From Syntrophaceae bacterium UBA7520 (GTDB lineage: Bacteria; Desulfobacterota; Syntrophia; Syntrophales; Smithellaceae): a stretch of DNA of 64,000 nt. A program made the translations under genes and the position numbers. Under the pieces are notes generated by a model. The model was not told the DNA's origin. It did not search any database and saw nothing but the letters and a program-made list of their open reading frames with translations. Where the stretch lies: NCBI GenBank assembly GCA_002478265.1, contig DLNC01000035.1, positions 1 to 64,000 of the forward strand. The letters run 5' to 3'. Each line of letters begins with the position of its first letter. Position 1 is the first letter of the stretch. This document shows, one piece after another, positions 35,657-43,941 of the stretch.

Positions 35657-35974
35657 TTATGATAATGAATCATCAATCCAGCGCAAATAATCTTCAGTGC
35701 CCTGAACAACCGGCACGGCGATAATTTCCGGGGTTTCGTAGGAATGGAGTTTTTTAATCGCGGCTTCGACTTTTTTAAATAAGGACGCGCGGGTTTTGAT
35801 GGCGCAGAGCCACTCTTGGGCGGTTTCGACGTTGCCCTTCCAGCGGTAGGTGCTTTCCATGGGACCGGAAATCTGCACGCAGGCGGCAAGTTTTTGCTCG
35901 ACCAGATGTTGGGCGATTTTCTGCGCCTGCTCTTTGGTTTCGGTGGTTGTGGATATTTGAATGTATGACTTCAT
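35657..35974 (-). CDS. cutA: divalent-cation tolerance protein CutA
   Basis: 105 residues, the usual CutA size. Family motifs are KIAQHLVEQKLAACVQI near 18-35, ESTYRWKGNVETAQEWLCAIKT near 38-60 and LHSYETPEIIAVPVVQGTEDYLRWI near 75-98. It forms trimers related to PII proteins. It has been linked to copper tolerance in some bacteria, but its true role is unsettled. It leads the cutA-tkt-pgi run; a palindromic repeat lies immediately upstream. Confidence 0.92.
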   Translation of the reverse strand: MKSYIQISTTTETKEQAQKIAQHLVEQKLAACVQISGPMESTYRWKGNVETAQEWLCAIKTRASLFKKVEAAIKKLHSYETPEIIAVPVVQGTEDYLRWIDDSLS

Positions 35975-35989
35975 TTAGAACTCCGACTT

Positions 35990-36061
35990 GTCATTGCGAA
36001 CGTAGTGAAGCAATCTCTTGTTTAGATGGCCACATCCCGACAAGTCGGGCTTCGCAATGAC
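35990..36061 (-). repeat. palindromic GTCATTGCGA element (copy 3)
   Basis: Perfect 11-base inverted ends: GTCATTGCGAA (35990-36000) and TTCGCAATGAC (36051-36061). The interior has GAAGCAATCTC and a second hairpin, CCCGAC-AA-GTCGGG (36036-36049). It is 72 bases long, shorter than copy 1, and sits exactly between cutA and the methyltransferase gene, where it could also stop or attenuate transcription. Confidence 0.8.
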
Positions 36062-36071
36062 TTGCGTTAAC

Positions 36072-36851
36072 TTATTTTTTTGTGCATTCATACATCATAA
36101 TCGCCGCCGCCTGCGGCAGGCTCAGCGAATCCGCCTTGCCGCTGCCGGGAATACTCCACTGTTCGTCGGCTGCTTTTAAAAGTATATCGGGCAGACCGTG
36201 GCTTTCGTTTCCTAAAATCAGCGCCGCTCTTTTGCGCACCGCGTGCGGCGGCACACCACGGCGGATATGCGAACCAATGAGAAAAAAGCTTTTTTTGATT
36301 TCCGGCAATGCTGCGGATAAATCAATTTCCGGGACAATTGTCAAATGAAAAAGACTGCCCATGGAGGCGCGCACGGATTTGGGATTGGTGTAATCCGCCG
36401 AATTAACGCTTAAGATGATGGTGGAAAAACCGAACCAGTGCGCGCTGCGGGCAAGCGCTCCCAGATTGCGGGGGTTGTTGATTTCATGCAAAACCAGAAC
36501 ATTGCCGGCTGCGCGGGAAAGGGCTGCGGACAAAGAAGGCGGTTTTTTTATCCGCACCACGGCCATGATCCCTTCCGGTTCCCTGTCCTGACCGATTTTC
36601 TGCCACTGCAAACGCGAAAGCTGATAGACGGGAAACGTGCGTCCCGCCTCCGCGGGGAGTTTTTCCCAATATTTTACTTTCTCGGGCATGACAAGCAGCG
36701 CGAGGATTTCCCAATCACTGGTCAAGAGCTCTTCCACCACCTTGACACCTTCGGCCAGGAATATCCCCTCCTCTTGCCGCGCTTTGGCGTCATGGAGTTT
36801 GGCCCACTTTTTCAACTGCGCTTGCGATATACTTTGTCCGTCGAATTTCAT
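36072..36851 (-). CDS. SpoU/TrmH family RNA 2'-O-methyltransferase
   Basis: About 259 residues. The SPOUT knot motifs are present: LVLHEINNPRNLGALARSAHWFGF near 118-141, ALILGNESHGLP near 212-223, and IPGSGKADSLSLPQAAAIMMYE near 233-255. An N-terminal substrate-binding domain (about residues 1-105) fits the RlmB/TrmH-like group. Methylates a ribose in rRNA or tRNA using SAM; which one cannot be told. I chose ATG at 36851 over the TTG six bases earlier. Confidence 0.88.
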   Translation of the reverse strand: MKFDGQSISQAQLKKWAKLHDAKARQEEGIFLAEGVKVVEELLTSDWEILALLVMPEKVKYWEKLPAEAGRTFPVYQLSRLQWQKIGQDREPEGIMAVVRIKKPPSLSAALSRAAGNVLVLHEINNPRNLGALARSAHWFGFSTIILSVNSADYTNPKSVRASMGSLFHLTIVPEIDLSAALPEIKKSFFLIGSHIRRGVPPHAVRKRAALILGNESHGLPDILLKAADEQWSIPGSGKADSLSLPQAAAIMMYECTKK

Positions 36852-36863
36852 AAGCAAATTTTA

Positions 36864-37790
36864 TTATTCCTTCGTTACCGGTTGTTCTATGGGCTTGGGC
36901 CAAATCAACGAGGCAATGATGGAAAGAGCCAGCGCGGAGGCGATAACCGCCAGGGAAATATTAATGGGTATTTTGTAAAAATCGGAAATCAGCATTTTAA
37001 CACCGACAAAGCTGAGCACCGCGACCAGACCGTATTGCAGATGATGAAAGATCCTCATAATGCCGGAAATGGCGAAAAAGAGCGATCTTAACCCCAGGAT
37101 GGCAAAGACATTGGAGGTGTAGATAATGAAGGGGTCTTTGGTAATGGCAAGAATCGCGGGAATGGAATCCACAGCAAAAATGATATCGGTTGTTTCCAGC
37201 GCCAAAATTACGGCAAAAAGCGGCGTGGCAAAGCGCACGCCTCTCTTCACCACGAAAAAATGACCTTCCTGGTAATTGCGCGTCACCGGCATTATTTTGC
37301 GCAGCAATCTCACCAGGATATTTTTTCCGGGATGAATTTCCCGACCCTTGCCCATTGCCATCCGCACGGCGGTGTAGATCAGAAACGCGCCGAAGATGTA
37401 AATGATCCAGTGAAATCTGTTGATCAACGCCACGCCGGCCAGAATAAAGACAGCGCGCGTGATGAGCGCCAAAAGAATCCCCCAGAAAAGCGCTTTGTGC
37501 TCCAGCTTGTGCGGCACACGAAAATATCGAAAAATTAGCAGAAAGACAAAGAGATTGTCGACGCTCAGGGAGTATTCAATGATATAACCGGTAAAATATT
37601 CCATAGCCTTGTGGTGGCCGTAAAAATAATAAACACCGACGCCGAAAAGCAACGCGAGCGATACCCAGAAAGAAGTCCACAGCAGGGCTTCCTTAAAGCT
37701 GATGACGTGCGCCTTCCGGTTGAAGACACCCAGGTCCAGTGCGAGCATGGCCAGGATAAACAACGTGAACAGAATCCACCAGAGCGTCAT
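36864..37790 (-). CDS. TerC family integral membrane protein
   Basis: 308 residues with nine or so hydrophobic segments. The TerC core is evident: SFKEALLWTSFWVSLALLFG, EYSLSVDNLFVFLLIF near 93-108 with the acidic residues thought to handle metal, and ETTDIIFAVDSIPAILAITKDPFIIYTSNVFAILGLRSLFF near 200-240. Family members are linked to tellurite resistance or manganese export and to metalating exported enzymes. Lies 12 bases before the methyltransferase gene. Confidence 0.92.
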   Translation of the reverse strand: MTLWWILFTLFILAMLALDLGVFNRKAHVISFKEALLWTSFWVSLALLFGVGVYYFYGHHKAMEYFTGYIIEYSLSVDNLFVFLLIFRYFRVPHKLEHKALFWGILLALITRAVFILAGVALINRFHWIIYIFGAFLIYTAVRMAMGKGREIHPGKNILVRLLRKIMPVTRNYQEGHFFVVKRGVRFATPLFAVILALETTDIIFAVDSIPAILAITKDPFIIYTSNVFAILGLRSLFFAISGIMRIFHHLQYGLVAVLSFVGVKMLISDFYKIPINISLAVIASALALSIIASLIWPKPIEQPVTKE

Positions 37791-37811
37791 GTAAGTTTCC
37801 TTTTTAGAAAA

Positions 37812-39143
37812 TCAGATTTTTCGCCGCAGTTCCTGGGCGGTCATATGAATAATATCCCAGGCGCCGCTATAGGGAGGCGAATACGCCAAATCCAGCCAAC
37901 CTGTATCTTCTATGGTCAGCCCGGCCCACAGGGCGACTGATAAAGCGTTGACGCGGCTGACGGCTCCGGTTTCACCCACCGCCTGCGCTCCCAAAAGCTT
38001 GCCCGATGCTTTATCGGCAATCAGTTTTAACCCCAGCTTTTTTTGTCCCATGTTTCTGGCAATCGCATTGCCCCATACCAGATTACTCACCGGCTCGAAC
38101 CCCGCGGTTTTCGCCTCCTTTTCGTCAATGCCGGTGGCGGCGCACTCCAGGCCGAAAAGACGGAAAGATTGCGCGCCGACAATGCCCTCGAACCTTACCT
38201 GTTTGCCGCCTATATTGAAGCCGGCAACGCGCCCCTGCTTGTTGGCGATATCGCCCAGCGGTATATTCACCCAGCGCCGGGTGACACGATGAAATGACTC
38301 ACAGCAGTCACCCGCGGCGTAGATGTTTTCTTTTGATGTCTGCTGAAAGCGGTTCACAGCTATGGCGCCGGAAGGACCGATTTTCAAACCCAAAGATTCC
38401 GCCAGGTCAACATTGGGCTTGACACCGACCGCGGCAATGATCATATCGGCTTCCCAGTCGCCCTGATTTGTCACGGCGGTGAGGAGTGCTTTTCCCGCCG
38501 CGCTGATTGTCTTGGTTTGTGCCTCGGCGACAAATTCCACGCCGTGGCTTTGGAGCTCTTCGAGCATCAGTTGGGAGAGCTCCGGGTCCCAGCGGTTGGC
38601 GGGCAATGCGCCTCTGTGAAAAATGGTCGTTTTGACGCCTGCCGTGTGCAGCGCTTCGCTCATTTCCATAGCGATAAAACCGGCGCCGATGATGATAACC
38701 TTGCGGCAATTGTTTTGGCGCAGATACGCTTTGATGTGTATCGCGTCTTCCAGGTTTTTTAGCGAAAAAACCCCGGGGCTTTCTATTCCAGGAATATCGG
38801 GCTTAAGCGGCCGGGTGCCGGTGGCGAGCATCAGTATATCAAAAGGCATTTTTTCTCCGCCGGCAAGCTCCACATAACTTTTTTCATAATCGACCGCGCG
38901 CGCCTCTGTCTGGAGGAGCACTTCTATGCCTCCTTCGCGGAATTTTTCCGGGGTTCTCGCGATTAATGCTTTTTCATCTTTGATTACATCACCGATGTAA
39001 TACGGCGTCGGTCAGGCTGAATAGGAAACGAACGCGCCTTTTTCCAGGATGCTAACTTTTAAAGACGGGTCGCCGCGTCTGGCCTCGGCGGCGGCAGAAG
39101 GGCCTGCCGCACCGCCGCCGATAATAACTAATTTTTTCGACAT
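37812..39143 (-). CDS. CoA-disulfide-reductase/NADH-oxidase-like flavoprotein, selenocysteine at the active site
   Basis: Full-length gene of 443 residues if the in-frame TGA at 39014-39012 is read as selenocysteine (residue 44). The N-terminal FAD site is KLVIIGGGAAGPSAAAEARR, the NAD site is KVIIIGAGFIAMEMSE, and FAD contact GDCCESFHRV follows. The C-terminal dimerisation domain ends HMTAQELRRKI. In Cys homologues the stretch reads S-Y-x-A-C-G-x-P-Y; here it is S-Y-S-A-U-P-T-P-Y-Y. The UGA thus falls exactly on the redox-active Cys. A hairpin fitting a bacterial SECIS lies 11-28 bases downstream. It reduces CoA-disulfide, polysulfide or oxygen in known relatives. It starts 10 bases after lgt. 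Confidence 0.85.
38984..39000 (-). promoter_or_regulatory. bSECIS hairpin of the flavoprotein gene
   Basis: On the minus strand, TTACATC (39000-38994) pairs perfectly with GATGTAA (38990-38984) around a GGT loop. The loop begins 18 bases after the UGA at 39012-39014. Bacterial SECIS elements sit just downstream of the UGA with a G in a small apical loop, as here. Confidence 0.75.
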
Positions 39144-39152
39144 TGACTAACC

Positions 39153-39983
39153 TCATTTTTTCGTTGCCGCTTTTTTGCGCCACATTAGAAGACCGCAGCC
39201 GGCCAACATCATTAAAAGGCATAAAAACTGCCCGATACTTATCGGCCCGACCATATAATCGGGTTCACGGAAAAACTCGATCATGAAGCGGAAAAAGCCA
39301 TAACCGAAAATATATAATCCCAAAAGCGCGCCGTCAAAAGGCGACTTTTTTCTGATTATCCACAAAATTGCGAACAAAAAGATTCCTTCGAAGAAAGCTT
39401 CGTAGAGCTGCGAAGGGTGGCGCAGGCTGCCCGTGGCATCAAGAGGGAAATACATTCCCCAAGGCACGGTGGTGACGCGGCCAAAGAGCTCGCCGTTGAT
39501 GAAATTGCCGATACGGCCGAAAGTGTAGCCCAGAGGTATCGCCGGTGAGATCAGATCCGCGAATTTCCAGAAGTCGAACTTGCGCTTGCGGCAAAACAAA
39601 ACCGACATGATAATCACGCCGATAACGCCGCCGTGGTAAGACATGCCGCTGATTCCCGTAAATCTGATGCCGTCGGAAAAAGTAAAAGGCAGAAATATTT
39701 CCAGCGGGTGATAAAGGTAATAATCCAGATTGTAAAAGAGCACATCACCGAGCCTCGCGCCCAAAAGGACGCCGACCATGGCCCAGACCAGATAATCCTG
39801 AATATCTTCGCTTGTGTATTTAAAATTTTCGTTTTTAATTCGGTAAGTGACGAGAAAATAAACAATGACAAAAGCGACTATATACATCAAGCTGTAATAA
39901 CGCAGCTGAAAAGAGCCGATGCTGAAGAGGTATGGTGTTATGTGCGCGGGCAGGTTCTGCCAGAAGCTCATGAAAGTTTCCAT
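39153..39983 (-). CDS. lgt: prolipoprotein diacylglyceryl transferase
   Basis: 276 residues, polytopic. Transfers diacylglycerol from phosphatidylglycerol to the lipobox Cys of prolipoproteins in the inner membrane. Motifs: GMSYHGGVIGVIIMS near 97-111 and the Lgt signature GRIGNFINGELFGRVTTVPWGMYFP near 145-170. About seven membrane helices. ATG at 39983; an in-frame ATG four codons on is possible. Confidence 0.95.
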   Translation of the reverse strand: METFMSFWQNLPAHITPYLFSIGSFQLRYYSLMYIVAFVIVYFLVTYRIKNENFKYTSEDIQDYLVWAMVGVLLGARLGDVLFYNLDYYLYHPLEIFLPFTFSDGIRFTGISGMSYHGGVIGVIIMSVLFCRKRKFDFWKFADLISPAIPLGYTFGRIGNFINGELFGRVTTVPWGMYFPLDATGSLRHPSQLYEAFFEGIFLFAILWIIRKKSPFDGALLGLYIFGYGFFRFMIEFFREPDYMVGPISIGQFLCLLMMLAGCGLLMWRKKAATKK

Positions 39984-40001
39984 AATTGTCAGTCCCTTTC
40001 T

Positions 40002-40030
40002 TCATTGCGAGCGCGGCTAAGCAATCTTAA
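40002..40030 (-). repeat. half copy of the GTCATTGCGA element
   Basis: TCATTGCGAGCGCGGCTAAG and then CAATCTTAA match the left end and first interior part of the elements at 9847 and 35990; no matching right end follows. It lies in the 135-base gap between lgt and trxB, which otherwise shows nothing. Confidence 0.55.
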
Positions 40031-40118
40031 ATGTTTTAGTTTTGCTTACCGGAGCGCGTTGGTTGTTTTTCTCCGCTGGGATAAAGTTGAAATGCGTTTA
40101 TGCCGTCAATATAGCATA

Positions 40119-41081
40119 TTAATAGCTTTCGCCTTTGAGCGCCGCGATGTAGAGTTCCGCGCTGTATATCGTGTTGGCGCCGTCGCCCGCGGCGGTGACG
40201 ACCTGCCTAAACTGCTTGGCGCGGCAATCGCCCGCGGCAAAGATGCCGGCGGCGGAAGTATGCATGTTGTCATCGGTAATAATATAGCCGGCACTGTCCA
40301 GCTTCAGCACATTCCGGAAAATCTCTGTCTGTGGGAGGCGGCCGACAAAAATAAAAACACCTTCGGCGGATAATTCGCTGATTTTTCCCGATTCCACATC
40401 TTTTAATTTCACCGCGGTAACCAGCTCTTTGCCGACAATTTCCGCCAGATTTGCTTTCCAGACGTATTCAATTTTTTTCTGCGCGGCAGCGCGTTTTTGC
40501 AGAATGTCCGCCGCGCGGAGGCGGTCGCGCCGGTGCACCACGGTTACTTTTCTGGCAAAATGCGTCAGAAAAAGAGCTTCCTGAATGGCCGTGTCGCCGC
40601 CGCCCACCACCACAACATCTTTGTCGCGGTAAAAAGGCCCGTCGCAGGTCGCGCAATAAGAAACCCCGCGGCCGGCGAATTCCTCCTCGCCGGGGACGCC
40701 GAGCTTGCGCCACTGGGCGCCCGTGGCGGCGATAATACTCAAGGCGCGCACGGTTTTATCTCCCGCGCTGATTTCCCAAATGACCGCGTCAGGATCATTT
40801 TTTTTGATGGAGCTGACATCGGCGGCCAGAGTTTCCAGGCCAAACTTTACCGCCTGGTTTTTAAAAAGCTGCATCAGGTCGAAACCGTTGATGCCTTCGG
40901 GAATACCGGGGTAGTTTTCAATCATATCGGTGATGGTAATCTGGCTGACGGTGGAGGCGCCCTCCACGAGCAGAGCTTTCAGCCCCGCGCGCGCGGCGTA
41001 AATTCCCGCCGTGTATCCGGCCGGCCCCCCGCCGATAATAATCACATCATAATCGTATATGGGCAATTTTGCTTTACTCAT
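40119..41081 (-). CDS. trxB: thioredoxin reductase
   Basis: 320 residues. FAD-binding IIGGGPAGYTAGIYAARAGL (residues 14-33), the redox pair in GVSYCATCDGPFYRDKDV (C-A-T-C near 144-147), the NADPH site VVVGGGDTAIQEALFL and the C-terminal GIFAAGDCRAKQFRQVVTAAGDG are all intact. NADPH-dependent reduction of thioredoxin. Monocistronic by spacing, but it neighbours lgt and the selenocysteine flavoprotein on the same strand. Confidence 0.95.
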   Translation of the reverse strand: MSKAKLPIYDYDVIIIGGGPAGYTAGIYAARAGLKALLVEGASTVSQITITDMIENYPGIPEGINGFDLMQLFKNQAVKFGLETLAADVSSIKKNDPDAVIWEISAGDKTVRALSIIAATGAQWRKLGVPGEEEFAGRGVSYCATCDGPFYRDKDVVVVGGGDTAIQEALFLTHFARKVTVVHRRDRLRAADILQKRAAAQKKIEYVWKANLAEIVGKELVTAVKLKDVESGKISELSAEGVFIFVGRLPQTEIFRNVLKLDSAGYIITDDNMHTSAAGIFAAGDCRAKQFRQVVTAAGDGANTIYSAELYIAALKGESY

Positions 41082-41219
41082 TAAAAATATTCCCTCGCTT
41101 TTTTGTGATATTAATCAGGATAGCGCCGATTTGTAAAGATTAAATTGATTGTTTAAATGTTCAAAATTATTTACTTATTTGCCGGGGGTGGTGAAAGTAT
41201 TTCTGGTAAAGACACGTCT

Positions 41220-42533
41220 TCAGCTTTCCTGATTTTGCGCCCTTGTTTTAGGCTTGTAATCAGCAATGATTTCCGGATTGAGACAATGTTTTTTGCTATC
41301 TTCCTGTCGCACGTCGTAAAAGATTGCCGCGACAAAAATTTTATCCAGCGCAATGGTCATTCTTTTGAATTCGGCTCTCAGGGCTTTGGGCACCGGTTCC
41401 CCCGCGACATTCTTTACCCGTAAGGGATTGACGGGGCTTTGCCCCATGCGCATTTCGTAATGCAGATGCGGCCCGGTGGCCAGGCCCGTAGCTCCCACGT
41501 AACCTACCAGATCGCCCTGTTTCACTTTTTTCCCCCGGTGGATACCCTTGGCCAGTCGGGATAAATGGCCGTAATAAGTCTGATAGCCGTTGCGGTGCGA
41601 GATGATGACCAGATTGCCATAGTCGCCTTTATAGCCGGCAAAGGTCACCGTCCCGTCGGCCGTCGCGCTGACGGGCGTACCTGCCGGGGCGACATAATCG
41701 ATGCCGTGATGAGGGCGGTATATTCTCAGGACGGGATGCAGGCGGTTTTTGGAGTAAAACGAGCTGATCCTGCGGAAACTCAAGGGCGCTTTTAAAAAAG
41801 CCTTGCGCAAAGAGTTGCCCATCGCGTCAAAATAATTAGCCTTGCCGTCATGCTCGAAAAGATAAGCGGTGTAATTCTGGCCGTTGTTGATAAATTCCAC
41901 CGCGAAAATTCTGCCGTATTTTTTGAACTCGCCTTCCAGATACAATCCTTCGGCGATGATGCGAAAAGTATCGCCCCTGCGCAAATCGGTGTTGAAATCA
42001 ATATCCCAGGCCAGAATGTCCGCTACCTGCAGCGCCAGAAGGTAATCTTCTCTGCCCGCGCCCACCGCGGAAATCAAATTATCTTCGATGGCGCCGCGGA
42101 TCGTGATGATGCGCCGCTCGTACGGAATATCGTATTTGTGCGCCTGGAAAGCGTTGTTAATCCGCTCGATTTTCAGAATTGTATCATCGTCTATGCCGTA
42201 GGTGAAAGAATTGATGGAGTTTTGTTCATCCAGCACGAAACTGTATGCCTTGCCGGGGCGCAATTCCCTTAGGGGATGGATGCTGGCCGCGGCGTTTTTC
42301 ATGGCGAATAATTCTTCAGTGCGCAGGCCGTGCCGGACAAATATCGAAAAAAGCGTGTCTCCCTGTTCGATAGCGTTGCTGATTACTTTTGTTGCCGCGA
42401 TTTGAGCGGGCGCGGGCGTTTTGCTTTTAAAAAGATTTATTATTGGCTGGTGCAAGGAAAATAAGGCGATTAAGACAACAAAGAGAGTCAATAGAAATAA
42501 TTTTTTTCGCCTGGACATTCTTCGTCTGTTCAA
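41220..42533 (-). CDS. M23 family peptidoglycan endopeptidase with LysM-like N-domain
   Basis: 437 residues. One N-terminal membrane anchor (residues 11-27), an OapA/LysM-like region (about 45-110, EQGDTLFSIFVRHGL), a second domain, and the peptidase M23 (about 275-375). The zinc ligands are visible in HHGIDYVAPAG (H-x3-D) and HLHYEM (H-x-H). The layout matches MepM/YebA-type enzymes that cut D-Ala-mDAP cross-links in the periplasm. The tail beyond residue 385 is charged and without a recognised fold. Start at 42533 or the ATG five codons on. Confidence 0.9.
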   Translation of the reverse strand: MNRRRMSRRKKLFLLTLFVVLIALFSLHQPIINLFKSKTPAPAQIAATKVISNAIEQGDTLFSIFVRHGLRTEELFAMKNAAASIHPLRELRPGKAYSFVLDEQNSINSFTYGIDDDTILKIERINNAFQAHKYDIPYERRIITIRGAIEDNLISAVGAGREDYLLALQVADILAWDIDFNTDLRRGDTFRIIAEGLYLEGEFKKYGRIFAVEFINNGQNYTAYLFEHDGKANYFDAMGNSLRKAFLKAPLSFRRISSFYSKNRLHPVLRIYRPHHGIDYVAPAGTPVSATADGTVTFAGYKGDYGNLVIISHRNGYQTYYGHLSRLAKGIHRGKKVKQGDLVGYVGATGLATGPHLHYEMRMGQSPVNPLRVKNVAGEPVPKALRAEFKRMTIALDKIFVAAIFYDVRQEDSKKHCLNPEIIADYKPKTRAQNQES

Positions 42534-42674
42534 ACTTCTCCCCTTGTATCAGAAATAATAACATATATAAAATTACTTATTGCGCGTTTTCTGTCAAGAA
42601 AAAACGACATGCTTGCAATTTTTTCGCAATCTTGCTATCGAACTTGACTAAATAAACGCGGCGTTGGTCATATC

Positions 42675-43910
42675 ATGAGCAGCCATTTACTCATCATTTT
42701 TATTATTGCGCTGTCGGTGATGGTGGTGGTGAGTTTTACGTATGTGATATGGCGCGTGCGCCGCGACGAACAGAAACTTATCAACATCATTCACAGCTCC
42801 CCCATACCCACGTTTGTGATATCCACCGACCATAAAGTGCTCTACTGGAATAAAGCCCTGCAGGTACTCAGCAACATCAGGCCGCGCGATATTGTGGGCA
42901 CCGATCAGCAGTGGCGAATCTTTTATAAAGAGCCGCGCCCGTGCCTGGCGGATTTGATTCTGGATGGCAAAGTCGGGCAGATTCCCAATTTTTATTCCGG
43001 CCAGTGGGCAAAATCAAACCTGTTGGAAGAAGCTTATGAAGTGACGGAATTTTTTCCGGATTTGGGCGAGAAGGGAAAGTGGTTCCGCATTACCTCGGCG
43101 GCCATGCGTGATTCCCGCGGTAACGTTTTCGGCGCGGTGGAGACTCTGGAGGACATAACCGAACAGAAAATCGCGGAGGAGGAACTCCTGCACCGCAGCA
43201 AAGTAGAATCACTGGGGATGTTTGCTGACGGCGTGGCCAAGGATTTTGACAATCTCCTTACTGCTATTTTACGCAACGTGTTTTTGGCGAAAATATCCGC
43301 CGCCGACGAAGATAAAATCGTGGAAGGAGGCCTGGCTGTGGCGGAACGCGCCGGCCTTCAGGCAAAAGAGCTGGCGCACCGGTTGATTACTTTCGCCCAA
43401 GGCGGGTATCCCGTGCGCAAGCCGGAAGATTTAAGGCCCCTGCTGCAGGAAGCGGCAAAAAACGTGTTTGCCGATTCCCAGGTTAAATACAAAGTCACGA
43501 TTGCCGATGATTTGTGGCCGGCGGAAATCGACGCCGTGCAAATCAGGCAGGTGATCGAAAACATGCTGATTAACGCCAGAGAGGCAGTTACCAACGGCGG
43601 TATGGTGGAGCTGATCGCGGAAAACATTCTGACCGGCACAAACATCAGGACGCTGGGGCAGGGCGACTATATCCGCATTATTATCAAGGATAACGGCGTG
43701 GGCATTCCCCGGGAAAATCTCTCGCGCATCTTCGATCCTTATTTTACCACAAAGGAAAAAAGGGGGCGGGGAGGCATCGGTTTGGGGCTGGCCATCTGCG
43801 ACTCAATTATCAAAAACCACAACGGCCTGATTTCCGTGGAATCAACGGCCAACGCCGGAACAACATTTTTTATTTATCTGGCGGCCGCGCAAAAGAAAGC
43901 CGTGGCGTAG
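42675..43910 (+). CDS. PAS histidine-kinase-like protein lacking the phospho-acceptor His
   Basis: 411 residues: one membrane helix (6-26), a PAS domain (about 35-165) ending VETLEDITEQK, a dimerisation helix (170-205) and a HATPase domain (about 240-405). In the ATPase domain the N box (NMLINAREA), G1 (DNGVGIP), F box (IFDPYFTTK) and G2 (GRGGIGLGLAI) are intact. In the dimerisation helix, kinases of this type read G-x-A-H-D-F-N-N-L-L. Here it is G-V-A-K-D-F-D-N-L-L, with Lys 189 (codon AAG at 43239-43241) replacing His. No receiver gene is adjacent. Confidence 0.88.
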   Translation: MSSHLLIIFIIALSVMVVVSFTYVIWRVRRDEQKLINIIHSSPIPTFVISTDHKVLYWNKALQVLSNIRPRDIVGTDQQWRIFYKEPRPCLADLILDGKVGQIPNFYSGQWAKSNLLEEAYEVTEFFPDLGEKGKWFRITSAAMRDSRGNVFGAVETLEDITEQKIAEEELLHRSKVESLGMFADGVAKDFDNLLTAILRNVFLAKISAADEDKIVEGGLAVAERAGLQAKELAHRLITFAQGGYPVRKPEDLRPLLQEAAKNVFADSQVKYKVTIADDLWPAEIDAVQIRQVIENMLINAREAVTNGGMVELIAENILTGTNIRTLGQGDYIRIIIKDNGVGIPRENLSRIFDPYFTTKEKRGRGGIGLGLAICDSIIKNHNGLISVESTANAGTTFFIYLAAAQKKAVA

Positions 43911-43941
43911 ATCAACGCCTTTTTCCCCGTATGATCTGTTT

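Noticed and set aside
37812..38921. Pseudogene call for the flavoprotein because of the in-frame stop
   Set aside because: The reading frame is otherwise intact, the TGA sits on the active-site Cys and a hairpin follows, so selenocysteine is a better explanation.
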